A stretch of DNA of 64,000 nt, taken from assembly GCF_904063055.1 (NCBI RefSeq), contig NZ_CAJFCN010000015.1, positions 49,012 to 113,011 on the forward strand. The letters are read 5' to 3'. Below are positions 53,849 through 62,200 of the stretch, piece after piece (position 1 is the stretch's first letter; each line of letters starts with the position of its first letter). The stretch is from Pseudomonas paracarnis (lineage in GTDB: Bacteria; Pseudomonadota; Gammaproteobacteria; Pseudomonadales; Pseudomonadaceae). The translations under genes and the position numbers were made by a program. Under the pieces are notes generated by a model. The model ran no database searches, was not told the DNA's origin, and saw only the letters and a program-made list of their open reading frames with translations.

Positions 53849-54676
53849 TCAGCCTTGTTTGGCCAACAGCTCCAAGCCTTCATGCAATGCCGGGAACAGG
53901 CTGTTGTTGAAGTTGTTCCAGCGCAGCTCAAGGATGGTGTCCTCCGGCGAAATCTCGGTCTTGAGCACGTCGTGGAACACCTCTCCCGAGTCGATGCCGT
54001 TATCCACGTAGTGGAATGACGCACCGGTCCAATACAACGGCTCGCACGCCTGAGTCGCCTTGGTTGCCCAGTCGGTAATCGCCTGCCCACGTGCGCCGTA
54101 CAGCGCATTCCAGGTGGCGTACGCCCCACGGCGTTCGTAAGGCGACTCGAGGCGGGTGATGCCCGGATGAATGTTCATGATGCGCCGTGCAAACGGCGCA
54201 CCCGGGCGCACCAGTTCGTCGAGGATCACCAGCAAACCATCCAGCACCACGATGTCAGCCTTCAACTCCACCAGGGTGTCATGCAGCCGACGCTCGAAAT
54301 CCTGCTTGCCGGCGACATGTTCGGCGCTGCCCCCTGGCAGGCGACGATAGGTCGACGGCACGCTGAGCAGCAGGTCATTGACCAACGTGCCTTGCACACG
54401 CAAATCCGCCGGGTACAACCACTGGCGACCCGGCTGGTAAGCAAAGCCATAGTCCGCCACCAACTGCTGGTCCCGCGGGTTGTGCTCATCGTCGTCATAC
54501 ACCACGCCTACGAGGTTGTAAGCCTCGCCCAGCGACGTGTCGTTGAGCGAGCCCACCAGAAACTCCAGCACCGATTTCATATAGCGCTCGTGGTCTTTAT
54601 AGGCCACCGGTTGCCCCGCCTTGTCGGCGGCGGCGTTTCTCAGGGACCAGACATACACCAGGTTCTTTTTCGTCAT
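53849..54676 (-). CDS. pvdF: PvdF, N5-hydroxyornithine formyltransferase
   Basis: 275 residues, identical in length to the P. aeruginosa enzyme. It formylates N5-hydroxyornithine with formyl-tetrahydrofolate, making the hydroxamate residue of the siderophore. The formyltransferase triad Asn-His-Asp is seen in RIMNIHPGITRLESPY and HYVDNGIDSGEVFHDV. Cytosolic. It is divergent from pvdE, with its own PvdS-type box upstream, and convergent with pvdO. Confidence 0.95.
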   Translation of the reverse strand: MTKKNLVYVWSLRNAAADKAGQPVAYKDHERYMKSVLEFLVGSLNDTSLGEAYNLVGVVYDDDEHNPRDQQLVADYGFAYQPGRQWLYPADLRVQGTLVNDLLLSVPSTYRRLPGGSAEHVAGKQDFERRLHDTLVELKADIVVLDGLLVILDELVRPGAPFARRIMNIHPGITRLESPYERRGAYATWNALYGARGQAITDWATKATQACEPLYWTGASFHYVDNGIDSGEVFHDVLKTEISPEDTILELRWNNFNNSLFPALHEGLELLAKQG

Positions 54677-54739
54677 GTGTTTCGCTCTCGCTCAAAGGGC
54701 CACGCACGGCATTGATACACGTGCGCCTACAGAACAAGA

Positions 54740-54763
54740 ACGAACCAGGCCCCGGGCAATTTA
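54740..54763 (-). promoter_or_regulatory. iron-starvation (PvdS) box of pvdF
   Basis: On the minus strand TAAAT at 54763-54759, 16 bases, CGT at 54742-54740, about 64 bp upstream of the pvdF ATG. Exactly TAAAT-N16-CGT. Confidence 0.85.
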
Positions 54764-54794
54764 TCGCCCACTGCCACCGCCCGGCACGCCGCGC

Positions 54795-54818
54795 TAAATA
54801 GTCACGCCACAGCTTCGT
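54795..54818 (+). promoter_or_regulatory. iron-starvation (PvdS) box of pvdE
   Basis: GCTAAAT with TAAAT at 54795-54799, 16 bases, CGT at 54816-54818, about 60 bp upstream of the pvdE ATG. It forms a divergent pair with the pvdF box. Confidence 0.88.
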
Positions 54819-54878
54819 TTGTCATGGGTAAGGGTCTGTGTGCCCAGCCCCCTCTTTTTCACTTTCCGGGAAGTATTT

Positions 54879-56531
54879 ATGACCGACCCCAAGCGCGGCG
54901 CCTTCAAAGGTTTGCTCGCATTGCTCAGGCCCTTTCGCACCATCGTGACGGTGTCCGTCGCCCTTGGCATGGCGGGCGGCCTGGCCATTACCTTGCTGTT
55001 GGCGACGATTAACAATGCCCTGCATTCGGCGGGGGGCATGACCCAGGGTGTGGTGTTGACCTTCGCCGCATTGTGCGTGGTGGCGCTGGTCAGCTCGATT
55101 ATTTCCGACATCGGCACCAACTACGTCGGGCAACGGATCATTGCCGCCCTGCGCAAGGACCTGGGTGAAAAAGTGCTGTCAGCGCCCATCGGGCAGATCG
55201 AGCAATATCGCTCTCACCGCCTGATCCCGGTGCTGACCCACGACGTGGACACCATCAGCGATTTTTCCTTTGCCTTCACGCCCCTGGCCATCGCCGCCAC
55301 CGTTACCCTGGGATGCCTGGGTTACCTGGCTTACCTGTCCGTGCCGATGTTCCTGATGATGGTGGTCGCAATCATCATCGGCAGCGCCGTGCAATTCATC
55401 GCCGGTGGCAAAGGCATTCAGGGCTTCGATCTGGCCCGCAGCCACGAAGATGAATTGCAGCGTTACTACAATGCGATTGCTTCTGGCGCCAAGGAACTGC
55501 GCATGCACCGCCCGCGGCGGTTTCGCATGAACACCCACCGCATCCAGGAAACCGCAGACCGCATCAGCGATATCCAGGTGCGTTCGGTCAACATCTATAT
55601 CCTGGCCAAGACCTTTGGCTCGATGCTGTTCTTCGTGGTCATCGGCCTGGCCCTGGCGATGCAGGCCTACAATCCCAACCCCGATCCCACCGTGATTACC
55701 GGCTTCGTGCTGGTACTGCTGTATATGAAAGGCCCGCTGGAACACCTGCTGGGCTATTTGCCCGTCGTTGGCAAGGCGAAGATTGCCTTTGGGCGCATCA
55801 GCGAACTGTCGGAACGTTTTTCTTCGCCCGAGCCCCACTTGTTGATGGACGACAGTGAAGCGCCGAAGCCTGTGGTCAACAGCCTCGAACTGCGCGGCGT
55901 CAGCTACAGCCCGCCAGCGGTTGAAGGCAGCCAACCGTTCCACCTGGGGCCGATCAACCTGAGCATCAAACAAGGCGATATCGTGTTTGTCGTCGGCGAG
56001 AACGGCAGCGGCAAGACCACCCTGATCAAATTGCTGCTGGGCCTGTATCCGCCTCAGGCGGGTGAGATCCTGCTCAACGGTACAGCGGTGACCGACCCAG
56101 CGCGCGATGATTATCGCCAGTTGTTCACCACGGTGTTTTCCGACTATTACCTGTTCGATGACCTGGTACAAGGCAGCGCCACCCAGTCCCTGGACAGCGC
56201 CACCCAATACCTTGAGCGCCTGGAAATCGCGCACAAGGTCAGCGTCAAGGACGGTGTGTTCAGCACCACTGACCTGTCCACCGGCCAACGCAAGCGCCTG
56301 GCCCTGGTCAATGCCTGGCTGGAGGAGCGCCCGGTACTGGTATTCGACGAATGGGCCGCCGACCAGGACCCGGCCTTCCGCCGCATCTTCTACACCGAGC
56401 TGCTGCCGGACCTCAAACGCCTGGGCAAGACCATCATCGTGATCAGCCACGACGACCGTTATTTCGACATCGCCGATCATTTGGTGCGCCTGCGCGCCGG
56501 TCAGGTGGTGCATGAGATGGAGCCTGCATGA
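54879..56531 (+). CDS. pvdE: PvdE, pyoverdine precursor ABC exporter
   Basis: 550 residues, a half-size ABC exporter with fused membrane and ATPase parts. Six membrane helices in about 1-300 are followed by the ATPase: Walker A VGENGSGKTTLIK, signature DLSTGQRKRLALVN, Walker B VLVFDEWAADQDP and the switch ISHDD. It moves the acylated ferribactin precursor across the inner membrane. Start 54879 gives the family N terminus; GGGAAG lies 8 bases upstream. It is divergent from pvdF, with a PvdS-type box between, and lies 118 bp before fpvA. Confidence 0.95.
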   Translation: MTDPKRGAFKGLLALLRPFRTIVTVSVALGMAGGLAITLLLATINNALHSAGGMTQGVVLTFAALCVVALVSSIISDIGTNYVGQRIIAALRKDLGEKVLSAPIGQIEQYRSHRLIPVLTHDVDTISDFSFAFTPLAIAATVTLGCLGYLAYLSVPMFLMMVVAIIIGSAVQFIAGGKGIQGFDLARSHEDELQRYYNAIASGAKELRMHRPRRFRMNTHRIQETADRISDIQVRSVNIYILAKTFGSMLFFVVIGLALAMQAYNPNPDPTVITGFVLVLLYMKGPLEHLLGYLPVVGKAKIAFGRISELSERFSSPEPHLLMDDSEAPKPVVNSLELRGVSYSPPAVEGSQPFHLGPINLSIKQGDIVFVVGENGSGKTTLIKLLLGLYPPQAGEILLNGTAVTDPARDDYRQLFTTVFSDYYLFDDLVQGSATQSLDSATQYLERLEIAHKVSVKDGVFSTTDLSTGQRKRLALVNAWLEERPVLVFDEWAADQDPAFRRIFYTELLPDLKRLGKTIIVISHDDRYFDIADHLVRLRAGQVVHEMEPA

Positions 56532-56534
56532 AGT

Positions 56535-56558
56535 ACCGGAATAATTTTTTCCGGTTTT
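56535..56558 (+). terminator. weak hairpin after pvdE
   Basis: ACCGGAA / TTCCGGT, loop TAATTTT, then TTT, directly after the pvdE stop. It is short and may only partly separate pvdE from fpvA. Confidence 0.5.
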
Positions 56559-56564
56559 GCGAAG

Positions 56565-56605
56565 TAGGAACGTCTCACTAGTGGTAATGAGAACTAAACT
56601 CAATA
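56565..56605 (+). promoter_or_regulatory. possible ECF-type promoter with partial Fur-like site upstream of fpvA
   Basis: CGTCTC at 56571-56576 looks like the -10 element of iron-starvation ECF promoters, followed by GGTAATGAGAACTAAACTC, a partial Fur half-site. No good -35 element was seen and the TAAAT-N16-CGT box is absent, so FpvI rather than PvdS might act here. Low certainty. Confidence 0.35.
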
Positions 56606-56649
56606 AACACTTAGAATTGCCCACTTAAAACATAGAAGAGAAAGCATCC

Positions 56650-59082
56650 ATGCCAGCACGACTCGGTCTCAGCCCCCTGAGCAAAGCGCTATCCATGCGC
56701 CGGGCCCTGAACATCAACCTCTTGCCCAGTACCCTGGCGTTGGCTGTGTCGATGCCGATTGCAGGCTATGTGCAGGCCCAGGAGATCGAGTTGAATATTC
56801 CTGCACAGTCGCTGGGGAGCGCACTGCAGGAATTTGGCCGCCAGACCAATGTGCAGGTGCTCTACAGCCCGGGCGATGTGCAGGGCAAGAACAGCCCCGC
56901 CGTCAAGGGCAAGATGCAGCCGCAGCAGGCCATAGCTGCATTGCTGGCCGGTAGCCAGACTACCTATAACCTCAATGGCAATACCTTGACCGTCACTGCT
57001 GCTGGTAGCGGTGGCGGGCTGGAGCTGAGCCCGACGCAAGTCACTGGCAACATGCTGGGTAACGTCACCGAGAATACCGGCTCCTATACGCCAGGCTCGA
57101 TTGCCACCGCAACGCGCCTGGTCCTGACGCCCAAGGAAACCCCGCAATCGGTGACCGTCGTCACACGTCAGCACATGGACGACTTTGGCCTGAACAGTGT
57201 CGACGACGTGATGCGCCACACGCCGGGCATTACCGTTTCAGCCTTCGATACCGAGCGCAGCAACTACTATGCTCGTGGTTTCTCTATCAACAACTTCCAA
57301 TATGACGGGATCCCTTCCACCGCACGCAACGTGGCTTACTCGGCGGGGAACACGCTGAGCGACATGGCGATCTACGACCGTGTTGAAGTACTCAAGGGCG
57401 CGACTGGCCTGCTGACCGGTGCTGGTTCACTGGGGGCCACTATCAACCTGGTACGCAAAAAGCCGACCTCTGAGTTCCAAGGTCATGCCACGCTGGGTGC
57501 CGGTTCGTGGGACAACTACCGCAGCGAGTTGGATGTGAGTGGCCCGCTGACCGAGACCGGCAATATCCGTGGCCGGGCCGTCGCCGCCTATCAGGACAAA
57601 CACTCGTTCATGGACCGCTACGAGCGCAAAAGCCCGACTTACTACGGCATCATGGAGTTCGACCTGTCTCCCGATACCCTGCTGACAGTCGGCGGCGATT
57701 ATCAGGACAGCCTGCCGAAAGGCTCATCCTGGTCGGGCAGTTTCCCATTGATCGACGCCCAGGGTAATCGCAACGACGTCAAGCGCTCGTTCAACAACGC
57801 GGCCGACTGGAGCAGTTGGGAGCAATACACCCGCACCGTCTTCGCCATGTTGGAGCACGACCTGGGGGATGGCTGGATAACCAAACTGCAACTGGATCAC
57901 AAGATCAACGGCTACCACGCACTCATGGGTTCCATTCAGGGTGACACCCCGGGATTGGATGGTAAGTCACAGCTGACTTCGGGCAAATACACCGGTGAAA
58001 CCGTCAGTGACTCCGCCGATCTGTATGTAAGCGGCCCCTTCAGCCTGGGAGGCAGGGAGCATGAACTGGTATTCGGCGGTTCCATCAGCGCTTCGGAATG
58101 GAATGGCAATGGCTACTGGAACCTCGCCCCCAACCTGGTGGACTTCAATAACTGGCACGGCAACGCACCGCAACCTGATTGGGGCAAACCACAATCGAAA
58201 ATCGACGACACCGTCCGCCAGACCGGCATGTACATGACAACACGGCTGAACCTTGCTGACGACCTGAAGCTGCTGCTCGGTGGCCGGGTAGTCAACTACA
58301 CGGTGACCGGCTACAACCCTACCTATCGCGAGTCAGGACGCTTCGTACCTTATGTCGGTGCGGTGTACGACCTGAATGACACCTACTCGGTTTACGCCAG
58401 CTACACCGATATTTTCATGCCCCAGGAAAGCTATAACCGCGACAGGGACAACAAGCTGCTTGAGCCGGACGAAGGCCAGAATTGGGAGCTGGGTGTAAAG
58501 GCCGACTTCCTGGATGGTCGTGTAAACGCCAGTGCGGCCTACTTCGAGATCCATGAAGACAACCGTTCCGTTTCGGACGATGACTACAACAACTTGAAAC
58601 CTACCCCCTCGAACTACGCGTTCAAAGGCACCCAGGCCGTGACGAAGGGGTACGAGCTGGAGATGTCCGGCGAACTGGCTCCGGGCTGGCAGCTCCAGGC
58701 TGGCTATACCCACAAGATTGTGCGTGACGACAAAGACGTCAAGATTTCCACTTTCGAACCCGAAGACCAGGTCAGCCTGTACACCACTTACAAGCTCAAG
58801 GGTAATCTTGACAAGTTGACCGTTGGCGGTGGCGCTCGCTGGCAGAGCGTTGGCTGGCAGAATATCTATAACTCTCCCCGTGGTGGCTACGAGGAGTTCT
58901 CTCAAGAAGCGTACTGGTTGGTGGACCTGATGACCCGTTATCAATTCACTAAAAACGTGTCGGCGACGCTGAACATCAACAACGTTTTCGACAAGTCCTA
59001 TTACACCAACATCGGCTTCTACAATTCTGCCGCTTATGGTGAACCCCGTAACTTCATGCTCAGCACTCGCTGGGACTTCTAA
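56650..59082 (+). CDS. fpvA: FpvA, ferric-pyoverdine TonB-dependent receptor
   Basis: 810 residues. A signal peptide (up to about residue 43, VQA) is followed by an STN signalling domain (IELNIPAQSLGSALQEFGRQ, NVQVLYSPGDVQG), which contacts an anti-sigma factor. The plug comes next (LTPKETPQSVTVVTRQHMDD, NYYARGFSINNFQYDG, VEVLKGATGLLTGAGS) and then the 22-strand barrel ending in NFMLSTRWDF with a C-terminal Phe. It imports ferric pyoverdine across the outer membrane and signals through the STN domain to PvdS and FpvI. No regulator genes are in the window. It lies between pvdE and pvdD as in P. aeruginosa. Confidence 0.95.
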   Translation: MPARLGLSPLSKALSMRRALNINLLPSTLALAVSMPIAGYVQAQEIELNIPAQSLGSALQEFGRQTNVQVLYSPGDVQGKNSPAVKGKMQPQQAIAALLAGSQTTYNLNGNTLTVTAAGSGGGLELSPTQVTGNMLGNVTENTGSYTPGSIATATRLVLTPKETPQSVTVVTRQHMDDFGLNSVDDVMRHTPGITVSAFDTERSNYYARGFSINNFQYDGIPSTARNVAYSAGNTLSDMAIYDRVEVLKGATGLLTGAGSLGATINLVRKKPTSEFQGHATLGAGSWDNYRSELDVSGPLTETGNIRGRAVAAYQDKHSFMDRYERKSPTYYGIMEFDLSPDTLLTVGGDYQDSLPKGSSWSGSFPLIDAQGNRNDVKRSFNNAADWSSWEQYTRTVFAMLEHDLGDGWITKLQLDHKINGYHALMGSIQGDTPGLDGKSQLTSGKYTGETVSDSADLYVSGPFSLGGREHELVFGGSISASEWNGNGYWNLAPNLVDFNNWHGNAPQPDWGKPQSKIDDTVRQTGMYMTTRLNLADDLKLLLGGRVVNYTVTGYNPTYRESGRFVPYVGAVYDLNDTYSVYASYTDIFMPQESYNRDRDNKLLEPDEGQNWELGVKADFLDGRVNASAAYFEIHEDNRSVSDDDYNNLKPTPSNYAFKGTQAVTKGYELEMSGELAPGWQLQAGYTHKIVRDDKDVKISTFEPEDQVSLYTTYKLKGNLDKLTVGGGARWQSVGWQNIYNSPRGGYEEFSQEAYWLVDLMTRYQFTKNVSATLNINNVFDKSYYTNIGFYNSAAYGEPRNFMLSTRWDF

Positions 59083-59094
59083 AGCAGGATCAGA

Positions 59095-59131
59095 CGCCCC
59101 GAGGCAATGACTGCCCGGGGCGGTTTGTTTG
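59095..59131 (+). terminator. terminator after fpvA
   Basis: CGCCCCG / CGGGGCG stem with a 14-base loop (itself partly paired), then GTTTGTTT, 13 bp after the fpvA stop. Confidence 0.75.
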
Positions 59132-59153
59132 TCCGAATTATAGATAGGGCCAT

Positions 59154-59192
59154 AAAAAAGCCCCCAGTCGCTCAAGGTGACTGGGGGCTTTT
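59154..59192. terminator. bidirectional terminator between fpvA and pvdD
   Basis: A run, AGCCCCCAGTC / GACTGGGGGCT stem, loop GCTCAAGGT, then T run. Usable on both strands; it closes the minus-strand synthetase gene, 16 bp from its stop. Confidence 0.9.
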
Positions 59193-59207
59193 CATATTGG
59201 CCTCTGG

Positions 59208-62200
59208 TCAGCTCATCGCGGCAGCGAAGCTATGGACGAACTCTGCGTTATCGATTAATCGGTCATGGCTGGTCTCGATCAACACTGAGCGCTCGATCGT
59301 TGATTGCACTGCAACTTCCAGCATGCTCGCCTCAATCAATTGATGATGTACCCCAGTACGACTCAAGGTCGCCCACCAGCAACTTATCGGTGCCTTGATC
59401 GCCTTGAAGTCGGCATCGTGCAGGCGCTGCCCGAGAATGCGGTCAACCTCCCAGGAAATCTGCGCTTCGTGGCCACTGAGCAACTCATCCTTGAGCTCGC
59501 CAAAACGCGAGCCCAGGGTTTCCTCGGCCCAGTGGCTGAATGCAGTCCATTGCTCGCCTTCTGCAGCCTCTAAGCATTGCAGCTCGGACCAGTGGGCATG
59601 AATCTGCTGGGAGAACTCAGGGAACATCACCTCCAACAGTTCCACACGCCGTTCATTGGCAGAAATATCTCTTTCGTCAACCATCACCGCCGTATCCCAA
59701 AACGGCTTGACCCACTGCGGCGGGGATGCGTCGATCCAGCCAACACACTCGACCTGTCGGCCCGCCTGCTCCAGGCCATAGGCGACTTCCATCGCCAGGT
59801 TGCCCCCCAGCGACCAACCGGCCAAACGGAACGGACCCTCGGGCTGAGCCTTCAACAATTGCGTCGTGTAGTCCTCGACCATTGCAGCCCAGGCTGGCAC
59901 CTCGCTGCCCTCCTCGGCCAAGGCGCGACACATCACCCCCATCACCGGCCTGTGCTCACGCAACGCAAGGGCAATCGCCTTGTAACAATGCACCGAGCCA
60001 TAGCTGGGATGGAACAGGTACAACGGTGTTCCACGGCTTTGACTGTTGAGCCTCACGATCAACGAACTGCCAGCGCTTCCCTCAAGGCAAGCCGCCTGCC
60101 CTGCGACGCTCGGATTGAGCATCAACTGACTCACCGACAGCTCCACGCCAACAGCTTTGCGGATGCGCTCCTTGAGCATCAGGACCAGCAACGAATGCCC
60201 GCCCAACTCGAAGAAGTTATCTTCGACACTCACCTGCTCAAGCTCCAGGACTTCGCGCCAAATGGCTACAAGTGCTTGCTCCAGCGTATTGCGCGCTGCG
60301 ACGAAGTGCCGTTCGTGCAAGTTTGAATCCGGCGCAGGCAATGCCTTGCGATCCAGTTTGCCGTTGGGGCTCAGTGGCATATGGTCCAGCAGTACCCACT
60401 GCGCAGGCACCATGTAGTCCGGCACATGTGCCAATAAATGAGTGCTCAGTGCATCACGCCAGGCGAGTGTCGAATCCTGCAGCACCACATACCCAACGAG
60501 ATACTTGCCTTCATGCACTTGCACCGAGGCGTCGCGCACCAGTGGATGCTCCAGCAAGCGCGCCTCGATCTCACCCAGCTCTATGCGCAAACCGCGTAGT
60601 TTTACTTGATGATCCAGGCGCCCAATGTATTCGATCACGCCATCCCTGCGCTGTCGCACCCGGTCGCCGGTACGATACAACCGCGTGCCAGGCTGGAACG
60701 GGCACGGTACAAACCGCTCTGCGGTCAGGCTGGGACGTCGATGGTAACTGCGTGCCAGCCCGACGCCCCCCAGGTACAACTCGCCCGCAACGCCCACCGC
60801 GACTGGCTGCAACTGCGCATCCAGCACGTAAGTGCGCAGATTGGAAATGGGTCTGCCAATCGGCACGCTGTCACGATGCTCATCGACGCACGTCCAGTGA
60901 GTCACATCAATCGCAGCCTCAGTCGGTCCATACAGGTTGAACAAGCCTGTATTCGGCAGCTCGGCGAATACGTGTTGCTGCACCCCCACCGGCAAGGCTT
61001 CGCCACTACAGATGATACGACGCAACCCCTGACAGCTGGCCACCTGTGAATCCTGCAGGAATGCGTGCAGCATGGAAGGCACGAAATGCAGGGTGGTCAC
61101 TTGGTGCCGATTGATCAACTCCACCAACTTCGATGGATCTCGATGATCTCCAGGAGCCGCTACCACCAGCCGTGCACCGGTCATCAAGGGCCAGAAAAAC
61201 TCCCATACCGATACGTCAAAACTGAACGGTGTCTTTTGCAACACCGTATCTTCGGCGCCGAGCGTATAAGCCTGTTGCATCCATAGCAGCCGATTGGTCA
61301 ACGCACAGTGGCGGTTACCCGCCCCTTTCGGCTGGCCGGTGGAACCGGAGGTGTAAATGACGTAAGCGAGATTTTCCGCGTCTACGGCCACATCAGGATC
61401 GGTATCGGCATACTCGCTCAGCCAGTGATCGTCGGGCTCGACCACCAGACAGTGCGAGGGCGCGCTGACCGGTAAGGCCTGTAACAAATGCGCCTGCGTC
61501 AGCAGCAGCGGTACGTTGCTGTCTTGCAGCATGTAGGCCAGGCGTTCGCGCGGGTAGTCCGGGTCCAGCGGCACATAGGCGCCACCTGCCTTAAGCACAG
61601 CCAGAAGTGCTACCACCATTTCAATGGAGCGTTCCATCGCCACACCTACCAACACATCAGGCGCGACACCGGCCTGGATCAAGCGGTGCGCCAATCGATT
61701 GGCTCGTGCATTCAACTGCGTATAACTCAGTGTCTGAGCGCCAAACACCAAAGCCTGGGCATTCGGTGTGCGCCGCACTTGCGCTTCGATCTGCCTCTGC
61801 ACGCTGTCTTCCAACCGATAATCCTGCGCCGTGTCGTTCCACTGTTCGACTATCACCTGATGCTCAAGAGGTTCCAATAGCGGTAGCTGAGCGACACGTT
61901 GGTGAGGGTCATCCAACATGGCCTGCAACAGGTTCTGCCAATGGCGCGCCATGCGATTGGGCGTGGCGGCATCGAACAGGTCGGTCGCATAAGTCAGGGT
62001 TGCCCATAGCCCATCGACGGTTTCCTGTGTGTCCAGGCTCAAATCGAACTGAGCGGTTTGCGTGCCCCACTCCAAGCTTTCAATCCTCAGGTCGGGTAGT
62101 TGCTGGCTCGTACTGGCTAGACGCGCTTGACTCTGATGATTGAAAAGCACCTGAAACAACGGATTGCGGCTCAAGCTGCGTTCAGGTTGCAGGGCTTCGA

